Shown: positions 43,008 through 51,372 of the stretch, piece after piece
How positions within the stretch are numbered: the stretch's first letter is position 1
Layout of the letters: the number at the start of each line of letters is the position of its first letter
NCBI RefSeq assembly: GCF_014982855.1
Contig: NZ_JADCKF010000001.1
Location: 310,001-374,000 of the forward strand
DNA: 64,000 bases
Direction of reading: 5' to 3'
Source of the DNA: Pseudoflavonifractor gallinarum
GTDB lineage: Bacteria; Bacillota; Clostridia; Oscillospirales; Oscillospiraceae
Notes under the pieces: model-generated
Database searches by the model: none
Seen by the model: the letters and a program-made list of their open reading frames with translations, nothing else
Told to the model about the DNA's origin: nothing
Position numbers and translations under genes: made by a program

Positions 43008-43670
43008 TCAGACAGAAGCCTGCTCCGGAGCGGTGCAGGGGAAGAGCCGTTCGGGCAAAAAGGAGAGAAGGCGTCCAAAGAAGCGGGCGATCAGGCCGAC
43101 CAGAAGAGCGGCCAGAATGGTGCCCTCCCGCACGCCGTCCAGCCGGCGGCTGAGCAGCAGGGAGAGAAGCGCCGCAATAACAGTCATAGAGACGTCAAAG
43201 GCTACCTTTGTATTGCCAAAATTGGTGTTCCAGGTGGTGCTTACCGCCCGGACAAAGGACTCGCCGGGCAGCATGGCCACGTTGGCCAGAACCTCCAGAT
43301 AGACGCCGAAGCCGAGCACCACGCACCCGATTAGGAGAAGAGCCGCGTGAATGGGATACCAGGCCGGAAGGGAGAGGTCCAGCAGGGCCATGGTCAGGTC
43401 AATAAAGGCGCCGAATGCTATGGAAATGGGGATTTGGAGCAGGTGTTCCAGCTGGAAGTTCCGGCGCAGGATGAGCAGCTGGAGCAGAATGAGCAGGAGG
43501 CTGAATACCACCGTAAAGGTGCCCAGTGTCCAAGGGAGAGACAGACTGAGGACATAGGGAATGGAGGAGATGGGAGAGGTGCCCAGATCAGCTCTGGTAA
43601 TCAGGCTCACGCCCAGGGAGCTGAGAAACAGCCCCAGAAGAAAAATCAGATAGCGCTTTAGTTTTTCCAT
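43008..43670 (-). CDS. YczE/YyaS/YitT family membrane protein
   Basis: A 220-residue protein with five to six helices and the family pattern: GLFLSSLGVSLITRADLGTS at the first helix end, ISSIPYVLSL, and MLPGESFVRAVSTTW in the middle. The role of this family is poorly known; B. subtilis YczE is linked to surfactin production. I chose ATG 43670 because AGGA lies 9 bases before it; ATG 43679 abuts that site. It lies 5 bases downstream of the marR stop, so the MarR protein is probably its regulator. Confidence 0.85.
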   Translation of the reverse strand: MEKLKRYLIFLLGLFLSSLGVSLITRADLGTSPISSIPYVLSLSLPWTLGTFTVVFSLLLILLQLLILRRNFQLEHLLQIPISIAFGAFIDLTMALLDLSLPAWYPIHAALLLIGCVVLGFGVYLEVLANVAMLPGESFVRAVSTTWNTNFGNTKVAFDVSMTVIAALLSLLLSRRLDGVREGTILAALLVGLIARFFGRLLSFLPERLFPCTAPEQASV

Positions 43671-43675
43671 GTGAA

Positions 43676-44101
43676 TCATTCCTTCTCTTCGCTCAGATTT
43701 TGATAAATGGCGTAAAAAACGCGGAGAAACGCACTGCGGTCCTCCGACGAAATGCCGTGAAAGGTGTCCTCTTCCAGGGAGTCAAACATCTCCTGTACGC
43801 TGCCCTGGAGCGCACGCCCCCGGTCGGTGAGAAAAATATAGAAGCTCCTCCGGTTTCCATGGAGCATTCTCCGCTCCACCATTCCACGTTCTTCCATGCG
43901 ATTCAGAATCGAGGTCAGAGAGGCGGGTTCAATGTGGCAGGCAGTGGCGATCTCTTTTTGACTGGCACCGTCATGGTCCCCCAGGTAGTCCAACACCTTG
44001 GGCTGACCCAGGGTGAGCCCGGTGTCCCGCAGGCCTGCCAGCAGTTTTTTGTGAAAGATAGCCTGGTTGGCCATGAGAAGATAGTGAAAGGAAGGCTGCA
44101 A
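43676..44101 (-). CDS. MarR family transcriptional regulator
   Basis: A 141-residue winged-helix repressor. Helical dimerisation ends flank a wHTH: LTLGQPKVLDYLGDHDGASQ, KEIATACHIEPASLTSILNR (recognition helix) and ERGMVERRMLHGNRRSFYIF (wing). The start is a TTG (44101) with GGAGGAG about 9 bases upstream; ATG 44074 would remove the N-terminal helix. Two identical palindromes in its promoter suggest autoregulation and control of the downstream YczE-like gene. The ligand is unknown. Confidence 0.9.
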   Translation of the reverse strand: MQPSFHYLLMANQAIFHKKLLAGLRDTGLTLGQPKVLDYLGDHDGASQKEIATACHIEPASLTSILNRMEERGMVERRMLHGNRRSFYIFLTDRGRALQGSVQEMFDSLEEDTFHGISSEDRSAFLRVFYAIYQNLSEEKE

Positions 44102-44116
44102 GGAAAAATCTCCTCC

Positions 44117-44157
44117 TCTAATATTAGAATTATAATAGTTAGAATTCTAATATTAGA
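44117..44157 (-). promoter_or_regulatory. Tandem palindromic operator of the MarR operon
   Basis: TCTAATATTAGA occurs twice, at 44117-44128 and 44146-44157, with centres 29 bases apart. The upstream copy covers the predicted transcription start and the downstream copy overlaps the ribosome binding site. MarR dimers bind such AT-rich palindromes. Confidence 0.7.
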
Positions 44158-44186
44158 GTATAGAATACAGATATGCCGTTTGTCAA
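44157..44186 (-). promoter_or_regulatory. Promoter of the marR-yczE operon
   Basis: On the minus strand TTGACA (44186-44181), 18-base spacer, TATACT (44162-44157). Confidence 0.75.
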
Positions 44187-44193
44187 GGGGAAC

Positions 44194-44234
44194 GTAAAAA
44201 CAGACGCCGCAGCCTACTGGCTGCGGCGTCTGTT
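44194..44234 (-). terminator. Terminator after the CoA-transferase
   Basis: 16-bp stem AACAGACGCCGCAGCC / GGCTGCGGCGTCTGTT with a 4-base loop; on the minus strand it is followed by TTT. Confidence 0.85.
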
Positions 44235-44246
44235 CCAATGGTTGAA

Positions 44247-45590
44247 TCAGCGCTTGTTGGAGCGTCTCCAAATGCCCATCTTGGCGGCATCGGAGATGAG
44301 CTGATCCCGGAAATCCGGGTGAGCGATGGAGATGATCTTCTCGGCGCGCTCCCACGTGGAGGTGCCCTTCAGATTCACCTTGCCGTACTCGGTGACCAGG
44401 AAGTGGGTGTTGGCGCGGGTATCGGTGACGATGGAGCCGTTATCCAGCGTGGGCTTGATGCGGCTCTCCAGCTGACCGGTCTTTTTGTTCATGAAGGTGG
44501 AGGAGCAGCAGATGAAGCTCTTACCGCCCTTGGAGAGGTAGGCACCCATCACAAAGTCCAGCTGACCGCCGGCGCCGCTGATGTGCTTGGTCCCGGCGCT
44601 CTCGGCATTGACCTGGCCGAAGAGGTCCACATCCACCGCGTTGTTGATGGACATGAAGTTGTCCAGCTGGGCTACCACCCGCACGTCGTTGGTGTAGCTG
44701 ACCGGAGCGGCCATGCAGGCGGGGTTGTCGTTGAGGTAGTCGTACAGCTTCTGGCTGCCGGCAGCAAAGGCATAGGCCTGACGGAAGCGGTCAATGGGCT
44801 TTTTGGCACCGGTCAGCTTGCCGGCCATGGCCATGTCTACAAAGCCGTCCACGTACATCTCGGTGTGGACGCCCAGGTCCTTCAGATCGGACTGAGCGAT
44901 GAGGGAGCCCACCGCATTGGGCATGCCGCCGATGCCCAGCTGGAGGCAGGCGCCATTGGGGATCTCCTCCACGATGAGACGGGCGACCACCTCATCCACC
45001 GGGGTGGCCGGGCCGCCGGCGGGCAGCTGGCCAATGGGGGATTCCTGCTCCACGATCATGGAGACCTGGTCTACGTGGATGCTGTTTTCCATACCGCCCA
45101 GGCAGCGGGGGATGTTGGGGTTGACCTCCACAATGATGATCTCCGAGCGCTCACAGACGGCCTGGAGATGGGAGGCGCTGGGGCCAAAGGTAAAGTAGCC
45201 CTGGCTGTCCATGGGAGAGACCTGGAACATGGCCACATGGATGGGAGCCACATTTTCCCGGTAGAAGCGGGGCAGCTCGGAATAGCGCATGGGAGCATAG
45301 AAGGTGGCGCCCTCGGCGATCATCTTGCGTTCCACACCGGACATATGCCAGGAATTCCAGGTAAAATGCTCCGCCACGTCGGGAACCGACATGATAGCGG
45401 GCTTGTGGAACAGGACGCCGCCGCGCACCTTGACATCATAGAGCTCCTGATAGCGGGCTGCCAGCGCCTGATCCAGAGCCTCGGGGGTAATGGCACACCA
45501 GCCGTAATCGATCCAGTCGCCCGACTGCACGACCTTGACCGCCTCTTCCGGCGTGGTCAGCTTGCTCTGATACTGCTCCCGATAATTCAT
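44247..45590 (-). CDS. but: Butyryl-CoA:acetate CoA-transferase
   Basis: Last step of butyrate formation in gut Clostridia: moves CoA from butyryl-CoA to acetate, releasing butyrate. The 447-residue length and sequence match the Roseburia/Faecalibacterium-type enzyme: [73 protein letters not shown], the active-site Glu in [12 protein letters not shown], and [19 protein letters not shown]. The closely related 4-hydroxybutyrate CoA-transferase is the alternative. It is monocistronic with its own promoter and terminator. A Rex-type operator lies between promoter and gene, consistent with control by the NADH/NAD ratio. Confidence 0.9.
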   Translation of the reverse strand: MNYREQYQSKLTTPEEAVKVVQSGDWIDYGWCAITPEALDQALAARYQELYDVKVRGGVLFHKPAIMSVPDVAEHFTWNSWHMSGVERKMIAEGATFYAPMRYSELPRFYRENVAPIHVAMFQVSPMDSQGYFTFGPSASHLQAVCERSEIIIVEVNPNIPRCLGGMENSIHVDQVSMIVEQESPIGQLPAGGPATPVDEVVARLIVEEIPNGACLQLGIGGMPNAVGSLIAQSDLKDLGVHTEMYVDGFVDMAMAGKLTGAKKPIDRFRQAYAFAAGSQKLYDYLNDNPACMAAPVSYTNDVRVVAQLDNFMSINNAVDVDLFGQVNAESAGTKHISGAGGQLDFVMGAYLSKGGKSFICCSSTFMNKKTGQLESRIKPTLDNGSIVTDTRANTHFLVTEYGKVNLKGTSTWERAEKIISIAHPDFRDQLISDAAKMGIWRRSNKR

Positions 45591-45620
45591 CGTCTGACAC
45601 CTCGTATTGTAAAATTTATA

Positions 45621-45638
45621 TTGTTAGAATTTTAACAA
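45621..45638 (-). promoter_or_regulatory. Rex-type redox operator ahead of but
   Basis: On the minus strand TTGTTAAAATTCTAACAA, which differs at one position from the Rex consensus TTGTTAAnnnnTTAACAA. It lies just downstream of the promoter, where a repressor would block transcription. Confidence 0.75.
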
Positions 45639-45650
45639 TCTAGTGGTACT

Positions 45651-45679
45651 ATTATAGCACCTTTCCGACAAAGATACAA
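45651..45679 (-). promoter_or_regulatory. Sigma-A promoter of but
   Basis: On the minus strand TTGTAT (45679-45674), 17-base spacer, TATAAT (45656-45651). Confidence 0.75.
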
Positions 45680-45711
45680 GTAGAAGAAGGGGAGAAAGTC
45701 AGAAGTTTTAT

Positions 45712-45746
45712 CCAAAGAAAGACCCCCCGGCTTTCGCCGGGGGGTC
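45712..45746 (-). terminator. Terminator after the EF-G paralogue
   Basis: 11-bp stem GACCCCCCGGC / GCCGGGGGGTC with loop GAAA on the minus strand, then TTTCTTTGG. Confidence 0.85.
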
Positions 45747-45760
45747 AGTGCTTTTATGGA

Positions 45761-47839
45761 TCAGCTGTCCAGCTCCTGGATAGCCTTAGCCGCCTCAATG
45801 GCCTTCTGCTGGGCCACAGGGGGCGCCTCCTCGTAGCGGACAAAGTGGAAGGTGAAGGAGCCGCGGCTCTGGGTGAGAGAGCGCAGGTCGATGGCATAAG
45901 TCATCATCTCGGCCATGGGGACCTCGGCCTCCACCACCTGATTGCCCTTGCCGTCGGGATTCATGCCCATGACACGTCCGCGGCGCTTGTTCAGGTCGCC
46001 AATGATGTCACCCATGTAGCTGTCGGGAATGGTGACCTTCAGCTCGCCGATGGGCTCCAGAATGGTGGGATTGGCATCGGGGAGACCGGCCTTGTAGGCC
46101 AGCTGGGCCGCCGTCTTAAAGGCCATTTCGGAGGAGTCCACCGGGTGGTAGGATCCATCGTACAGGGTGGCCTTCAGGTTGACTACGGGATAGCCAGCCA
46201 GAACACCGTGCTGGACGGCCTCGCGCAGGCCCTTCTCCACGGCGGGGAAGTAGTTCTTGGGCACCGCGCCGCCGAAGACCTCCTCGCAGAACTCCAGCTC
46301 TTCCTGCTCGCCAGGCTCGAAGCGGATCTTGACGTCGCCGAACTGGCCGTGACCGCCGGACTGCTTCTTGTGGCGGCCCTGGACCTCCACCTTCTTGCGG
46401 ATCTTCTCCCGGTAGGCCACACGGGGAATGGAGAGCTCAGCCTCGACGCTGAAGCGGTTCTTCAGCTTGGAGAGGAGTACGTCCATCTGCATATCGCCGG
46501 TGCCGGAGACCACCATCTGGCGGGTCTCGGCGTTGTTGGACCAGTTGAAGGTCAGGTCCTCATCGTTCAGACGGGTGAGGCCGGCGGCAATCTTGTCCTC
46601 CTGGCCGCGGGTCTTGGGGGCGATGGCCACCGAGTAGCAGGGCTCGGGGAAGGGCAGGGCGGGGAATTTGACCACCTTGCGGGCATCACAGATGGTATCG
46701 CCGGTCTTGAGTGCCTCCATCTTGGAGATGGCGCCGATGTCGCCGCAGACCAGCTCCTTGACCTCTTCGGCCTTCTTGCCCTTCATGATATACAGGCGGC
46801 CCAGCTTGACGTTTTCGCCGGTGCGGGCGTTCACCAGGGTCATATCGGGGGTCAGGTTGCCGGACATCACCTTGACATAGGAGTACTTGCCGTACTGGTC
46901 AGAGGTGGTCTTGAAGACAAAGGCACAGGGATAGGCGCGGTCGGAGAGGACATACTCCTCCAGCTCGCCGTCGGCGTTCTCCACCAGCTCAGCGGAGCCC
47001 TCCAGGGGATTGGGGATCAGATCCACCACGGTGTCCAGCAGCATCAGAGTGCCCAGGCCCTGCACGGCAGAACCGCAGACCACCGGGAAGAGGGACAGGT
47101 CCCGCACGCCTTGGCGCAGGCCCTGGAGCATCTCGGCATAGGTGAAGTCCTCGCCGGAGAAATACTTGTCCATGAACTCCTCGCTGGTCTCAGCCACCGA
47201 CTCCTTCAGAGCGTCATAGAGCTCATCCAGCACGGGGAGCTTATCCTCGGGGACCTCGATCTCCACGCGCTTGTCGCCCTGCATCTCATAGGCGCGCTTG
47301 TGGAGGACGTCGATGATGCCGATGACCTTCTTGTTCTCGTCCCAGATGGGGGCGACGACGGGGGCCACGTTCTTGCCGAACCGTTCCCGCAGGGCGGCGA
47401 AGGCGGCGTTGTAGTCCGCGTTTTCCTCGTCGGTCTTGGAGATGTAGAGGATGCGGGGCATATGGCGCTCCTCGCAGTAGTTCCAGGCCTTCTCAGTGCC
47501 CACGCTCAGGGGGCCGGCCTTGGAGGGGGTGACGATCACGGCGGCGCCGGAGACGCTCAGGGCCTCCATGACCTCGCCGGAGAAATCAAAATAACCGGGG
47601 GTGTCCAGTACGTTGATCTTACAGCCCTTATAGTCGACGGGGGCCACCGCCGTGGAGATGGAAACCTGACGGCGGATCTCTTCGGGATCAAAATCACAAA
47701 CGGTGTTGCCATCGGCGGGGGAGCCCATCCGGATGGTGCCACCGGTCAAAAACAGCATGTTCTCGGCGAGGGTGGTCTTGCCGCTGGCGCCATGGCCCAG
47801 CAGGCAGATGTTGCGGATGTTTTGCGCGGAATAGCTCAT
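45761..47839 (-). CDS. EF-G-like translational GTPase paralogue (EF-G2 type)
   Basis: A 692-residue protein with all five EF-G domains but altered G motifs. The P-loop is GHGASGKTT at residues 15-23 (canonical GHVDAGKTT). Switch I reads RRQVSIST rather than RERGITI. G3 is DTPGYFDF, with Tyr in place of the catalytic His. G4 is SKTD instead of NKMD. This places it in the EF-G-like class whose members lack normal translocase function. The C-terminal LNKRRGRVMGMNPDGKG region is well conserved. ATG 47839 was chosen from GAGAGGA spacing and the MSYSAQNIRNICLLGHG start. The housekeeping fusA is not in this window. The function is unknown. Confidence 0.9.
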   Translation of the reverse strand: MSYSAQNIRNICLLGHGASGKTTLAENMLFLTGGTIRMGSPADGNTVCDFDPEEIRRQVSISTAVAPVDYKGCKINVLDTPGYFDFSGEVMEALSVSGAAVIVTPSKAGPLSVGTEKAWNYCEERHMPRILYISKTDEENADYNAAFAALRERFGKNVAPVVAPIWDENKKVIGIIDVLHKRAYEMQGDKRVEIEVPEDKLPVLDELYDALKESVAETSEEFMDKYFSGEDFTYAEMLQGLRQGVRDLSLFPVVCGSAVQGLGTLMLLDTVVDLIPNPLEGSAELVENADGELEEYVLSDRAYPCAFVFKTTSDQYGKYSYVKVMSGNLTPDMTLVNARTGENVKLGRLYIMKGKKAEEVKELVCGDIGAISKMEALKTGDTICDARKVVKFPALPFPEPCYSVAIAPKTRGQEDKIAAGLTRLNDEDLTFNWSNNAETRQMVVSGTGDMQMDVLLSKLKNRFSVEAELSIPRVAYREKIRKKVEVQGRHKKQSGGHGQFGDVKIRFEPGEQEELEFCEEVFGGAVPKNYFPAVEKGLREAVQHGVLAGYPVVNLKATLYDGSYHPVDSSEMAFKTAAQLAYKAGLPDANPTILEPIGELKVTIPDSYMGDIIGDLNKRRGRVMGMNPDGKGNQVVEAEVPMAEMMTYAIDLRSLTQSRGSFTFHFVRYEEAPPVAQQKAIEAAKAIQELDS

Positions 47840-47911
47840 ATGGTTTCCTCTCCTTGCGTTCAAAATCGGAGCAGCCGTGCGTCCGATGGAGCGTCACAAC
47901 TGACATTAGTC

Positions 47912-47940
47912 ATTATAACTCAAAAACAGCATACTGGCAA
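47912..47940 (-). promoter_or_regulatory. Sigma-A promoter of the EF-G paralogue
   Basis: On the minus strand TTGCCA (47940-47935), 17-base spacer, TATAAT (47917-47912). Confidence 0.7.
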
Positions 47941-47992
47941 CTGGAATTTTATCAAAATAATGCAAAACGCCGCAAAGCCATGGGAGACAAGC

Positions 47993-48031
47993 AAAAGCAG
48001 GTCTGTGCGATACGTGCACAGACCTGCTTTT
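47993..48031 (-). terminator. Terminator after the anti-sigma gene
   Basis: AAAAGCAGGTCTGTGC pairs with GCACAGACCTGCTTTT around a 7-base loop, giving a T-rich 3' end on the minus strand. Confidence 0.8.
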
Positions 48032-48040
48032 GAGAGAAAT

Positions 48041-49150
48041 TCAATTGTCGATTTTGTCACAGAGGGTGTGGACCGCAGAATCTTCCTGCTGGGCCTGGGC
48101 CTCCGATATCGTCTCAACGCGCACGGTCTCGGTTGCCGGGAGGACATAGTAGCACAGATAGGAAGTATCCCGGGCGGAGAGAAGGGGTTCTGCGCTCGCA
48201 TAGCTGTGAAGATGAAATTTCAGCTCCTTCTCTGCGGTCATGCCTACGTAGATCAGTACGGCGCACCGCGGAGCGGGTTCCTCGGTCACAGGAATGGGCT
48301 GGAGCAGAAGAGCGGTTGCCTCCGACTCAGGCAGAGCGCTTCGGGTAAAGGCGGCCTGCCCCCCCAATTCCTCTTCATAGAGGAGCACAAGGGCCTCCTG
48401 AATGGTCTCCTGCAGCCCGTCCGAGGTACCCGAGTTGGTCTGGGCGCCATAGGAGGCGGGAGCGTCCTGGACCGGCCCATCTGCCTGAGGCTGTGACTTG
48501 GGAGCAGCCGGCAAAGAATCAAGTTCTTCGCTCCCGTAAAGGGCAGGCGCGGGGGCAGGAGTAGAGGCGGGAACGGATGTGGGGGAGGGCTCTGCCGAAG
48601 GGGGAGCGGAAGAAGCGCTTCCGTCCGGGATCGCCGCGTATACCGAGGGCAGATCTTCCGACGTATCCTCCGTTGCCGGAGGGGTGGAAACAGGAGCAGA
48701 AACAGAGGGGAAGCCGGACCCATCGGGCAAAGAGGTGCCGATTGTGGAACGCTCCGTCTGGGGCGTGGGCGAAGGGGAGGAGAGGGTGCTCTCTCCGGGC
48801 AGCGCGGTGATCTGGGCCAGGCCAATTCCGCCGGCCCCCAGGAGTACCAGAGCAAAGACCGCCGCCGAGGCGGCCCACTGCCGCCAGTGCCGGGGCAGAC
48901 CGTGCCGCCGGGGCAGCGGGACCACCTTGGGCTCGGCGTGGATTTGATCCAGGATGCGCTGGGAGAGTCCCTCGGGTACCGGGGCATTCAGCAGCGGGAG
49001 CTGATCGTGGAGGGACTCCAGATCCGCACGGAGGGCCCGACAGGGGGCGCAGATCTTCAGGTGCTCCTCCAGACGCACCGCCTCATCGGGCGCAAGGGGG
49101 CCATCCAGAGAGGCGCTGATGAGCTCCAGAGCCTCGTCACAGGTGAGCAT
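48041..49150 (-). CDS. Zinc-finger anti-sigma factor with extracellular low-complexity region
   Basis: A 369-residue partner of the ECF sigma factor encoded just upstream. The N-terminal anti-sigma domain has CDEALELISASLDGPLAPDE and the zinc motif HLKICAPC (His-x3-Cys-x2-Cys). One transmembrane helix follows (about residues 92-112, WAASAAVFALVLLGAGGIGL). The external part starts with about 130 residues rich in Ser, Pro, Thr and Ala and ends in a folded, mixed alpha/beta region with no family I recognise. Such architecture suggests signal-dependent proteolysis of the anti-sigma factor. It is 47 bases downstream of the sigma gene and co-transcribed with it. Confidence 0.85.
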   Translation of the reverse strand: MLTCDEALELISASLDGPLAPDEAVRLEEHLKICAPCRALRADLESLHDQLPLLNAPVPEGLSQRILDQIHAEPKVVPLPRRHGLPRHWRQWAASAAVFALVLLGAGGIGLAQITALPGESTLSSPSPTPQTERSTIGTSLPDGSGFPSVSAPVSTPPATEDTSEDLPSVYAAIPDGSASSAPPSAEPSPTSVPASTPAPAPALYGSEELDSLPAAPKSQPQADGPVQDAPASYGAQTNSGTSDGLQETIQEALVLLYEEELGGQAAFTRSALPESEATALLLQPIPVTEEPAPRCAVLIYVGMTAEKELKFHLHSYASAEPLLSARDTSYLCYYVLPATETVRVETISEAQAQQEDSAVHTLCDKIDN

Positions 49151-49197
49151 AGGGGTCCCTCCTTTCGGAATAGAGTAGGGTGATGGGGATTGTGTTC

Positions 49198-49800
49198 TTA
49201 AGGAGTAGACGAAGAAGCAGAGGAAAAGTTCCCGGTGACAATGAGATATTTTCGCAGGGCCAGACGGGCCCGGGCGATGCGGGATTTGACAGTTCCCTCC
49301 TCCAACCCAAGAAGCTGGGCGATCTCGGCATAGGAGAGCCCGTCCAGCTCCCGCAGGACCAACACCCGGCGGTGCTCCTCGGAGAGGGAACGCAGCCCCG
49401 CGCGGATGAGCTCCTGGACCTCCCGGCGCTCGGCGCTCTGCTCCGGAGAGAAGCGCTCGTCGGGCACATCGGCCTGGCGGCCCTCCTCTTCGTCATCCAG
49501 AGAGACCGTCATGGAGAGGCCGCTGCGCCGCTTCTCCCGGCGGAGAAAGTCGATGCACAGATTGGAGGTCAGACGGTAGAGCCAGGTGGAAAAGGAGCTC
49601 TCACCCTGGAATTTACTGAGGCCCCGCCAGGCGTTGAGGAAGGCCTCCTGGGTGAACTCGGCCGCGTCGTCCGGGTTGCGAGTCATGCGCAGGGCCAGGT
49701 TATAGATGCGGCTCTGATTCTGTTCCACCAGAAGGGCGAAGGCAGACTCGTCGCCCTGCCGGGCCAGTCTGACCAGTTCCGCTTCCGATTGCATGGACAC
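49198..49800 (-). CDS. ECF RNA polymerase sigma factor (SigW/RpoE-like)
   Basis: A 200-residue sigma-70 family ECF factor. Region 2: AFALLVEQNQSRIYNLALRM, NPDDAAEFTQEAFLNAWRGL, and FSTWLYRLTSNLCIDFLRRE. Region 4: LSEEHRRVLVLRELDGLSYA and LGLEEGTVKSRIARARLALR. I chose GTG 49800 because GGAGG lies 7 bases before it; ATG 49794 is the other option. It lies 36 bases after dusB and is followed by its zinc-finger anti-sigma gene. The signal and regulon are unknown. Confidence 0.9.
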   Translation of the reverse strand: MSMQSEAELVRLARQGDESAFALLVEQNQSRIYNLALRMTRNPDDAAEFTQEAFLNAWRGLSKFQGESSFSTWLYRLTSNLCIDFLRREKRRSGLSMTVSLDDEEEGRQADVPDERFSPEQSAERREVQELIRAGLRSLSEEHRRVLVLRELDGLSYAEIAQLLGLEEGTVKSRIARARLALRKYLIVTGNFSSASSSTP

Positions 49801-49836
49801 ACGCTCCCCTCCTTTCCCGGACGGAAGGAACACGCG

Positions 49837-50808
49837 TCAGCGCAGGTCCCGCTTGATGCCTTCCGTGACCTTGTAGATATCCTCCATGGTGGAGATTTTG
49901 GAGATCTGTTCCTTATAATAGCCCGCATAGGGCACGCCCTTGAGATACCAGGCATAGTGCCGCCGGGCCTCCAGACAGGCCACCTTCTCCCCCTTGTGGG
50001 CGGCATTGATCTCAAACTGACGGACCGCGGTATCGCACCGCTGGGCCAGCGGGGGGAGCGGGGGGATCTCCTCCCCGGCGAGCGCGGCGGCGCACTGCTG
50101 GAGGAGCCAGGGGTTACCAAACACACCCCGGCCCACCATGGCCATGTCCGCGCCGGTGTAGCGCAGGATGCGCACGGCGGCCTCCGGCGTAAAGACGTCT
50201 CCGTTGGCGATGACGGGGACGCTGACCGCCTCCTTGACCGCCCGGATATAGTCCCAGTTGGCCTCCCCGGCGTACATCTGCTTGCGGGTGCGCCCGTGGA
50301 CAGCCACCGCCGCCGCGCCGGCCTGTTCCATCATGCGGGCAAACTCCACACAGTTGATGGAGCCCTTGTCCCAGCCCAGACGGAATTTGACGGTGACGGG
50401 CCGTCCGCCCGCGCCGCGGACCACGGCCTCCAGCACCCGGGCGGCCAGCTCCGGGGTACGCATGAGCCCTGAGCCGTCCCCGCTCTGAGCCACCTTGGGG
50501 ACCGGACAGCCCATGTTGATGTCGATGATCTGGGCGCCCGAGATCTCGGCGGCCAGTCCGGCGGCCTGTTCCATGCAGGCCGGGTCGCTGCCGAAGATCT
50601 GGGCGGCGGCGGGATGCTCGATCTCCCCCAGCTTGAGCAGGGGGATGGATTTTTTGTCCTGGTAGCAGAGTGCCTTGGAGCTGACCATCTCGGTGACGGT
50701 GTAGCAGCCGCTCAGCTCCCGGCAAACCGTGCGGAAGCCCAGATCGGTGACGCCGGCCATGGGGGCCAGGACCAGTTTGGAAGGTATGGTGACGCTGCCA
50801 ATGTTCAA
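49837..50808 (-). CDS. dusB: tRNA-dihydrouridine synthase DusB
   Basis: FMN-dependent reduction of uridine in the tRNA D loop. The 323-residue protein has LVLAPMAGVTDLGFRTVCRE, the catalytic Cys in INMGCPVPKVAQSG, VKFRLGWDKGS, VAVHGRTRKQMYAGEANWDY and VIANGDVFTPEAAVRIL, which together define the Dus family (nifR3/DusB type). I placed the start at TTG 50808, preceded by AGAGGG, giving MNIGSVTIPSKLVLAPMAG; an upstream TTG at 50829 lacks a ribosome binding site. It leads an operon with the ECF sigma/anti-sigma pair. Confidence 0.93.
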   Translation of the reverse strand: MNIGSVTIPSKLVLAPMAGVTDLGFRTVCRELSGCYTVTEMVSSKALCYQDKKSIPLLKLGEIEHPAAAQIFGSDPACMEQAAGLAAEISGAQIIDINMGCPVPKVAQSGDGSGLMRTPELAARVLEAVVRGAGGRPVTVKFRLGWDKGSINCVEFARMMEQAGAAAVAVHGRTRKQMYAGEANWDYIRAVKEAVSVPVIANGDVFTPEAAVRILRYTGADMAMVGRGVFGNPWLLQQCAAALAGEEIPPLPPLAQRCDTAVRQFEINAAHKGEKVACLEARRHYAWYLKGVPYAGYYKEQISKISTMEDIYKVTEGIKRDLR

Positions 50809-50885
50809 AAGGATCCCTCTCTCAATCAAAACGATAGGTCTTTGGTGTCAGCCGCGTCACAGGGGCGGCCGACTCAATCCTTACT

Positions 50886-50914
50886 ATCATAACATAAGGA
50901 GAAAAGGGGGGCAA
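50886..50914 (-). promoter_or_regulatory. Promoter of the dusB-sigma operon
   Basis: On the minus strand TTGCCC (50914-50909), 17-base spacer, TATGAT (50891-50886). Confidence 0.65.
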
Positions 50915-50964
50915 GGGATGAATCCCGGGCGCGGGGGGCATACTCCTCCCAGGAGGTGATGCGG

Positions 50965-51141
50965 ATGGACAGCGATATGCGGCCCTATCTCTGCTCGGTA
51001 TGCGGATATGTCTACCAGGCCATGGCGGGAGACGCCGCCCGGGGTGTACCCCCGGGGACCGGGTTTCGCGATTTGCCGGAGGAGTGGGCCTGCCCCCGGT
51101 GCCACCAGGGGAAAGAATTGTTCGCACCGATGGAGACATAA
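50965..51141 (+). CDS. Rubredoxin
   Basis: A 58-residue one-iron electron carrier used by anaerobes for oxygen and peroxide detoxification and other electron transfers. The two iron-binding knuckles are visible: YLCSVCGYVY and WACPRCHQGKELF. The linking segment contains the family's GDAARGVPPGTGFRDLPEEW. In most rubredoxins the second knuckle reads CPxCGxxK; here His replaces Gly. ATG 50965 has AGGAGG 8 bases upstream. It is monocistronic with a strong terminator; no reductase partner is adjacent. Confidence 0.93.
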   Translation: MDSDMRPYLCSVCGYVYQAMAGDAARGVPPGTGFRDLPEEWACPRCHQGKELFAPMET

Positions 51142-51156
51142 GAGATTCAGCCCTTT

Positions 51157-51193
51157 GGACGGCGTTCCGATCAGGAGGAATGCCGTCCTTTTT
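51157..51193 (+). terminator. Terminator after rubredoxin
   Basis: 12-bp stem GGACGGCGTTCC / GGAATGCCGTCC (one G-T pair), then TTTTT. Confidence 0.85.
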
Positions 51194-51372
51194 GTGCGGA
51201 TTTTTACCGATAAGCGAAAAAGAGACTGGGAAATGACCTGAAATAGCACAGGAAAAGTGGAGCGGGCAAACTTCTCTTCCCCATTCCGACGGCGTTTTTC
51301 CAAAAGCTGGGATATAATGACGGACACACGAAAGATGGCGGCAGGACCGCTGTGGACAGGGAGGAAACCGAA

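Noticed and set aside
45845-48496. 883-codon plus-strand frame opposite the EF-G paralogue
   Set aside because: Shadow of a highly biased GC-rich gene; no recognisable domain.
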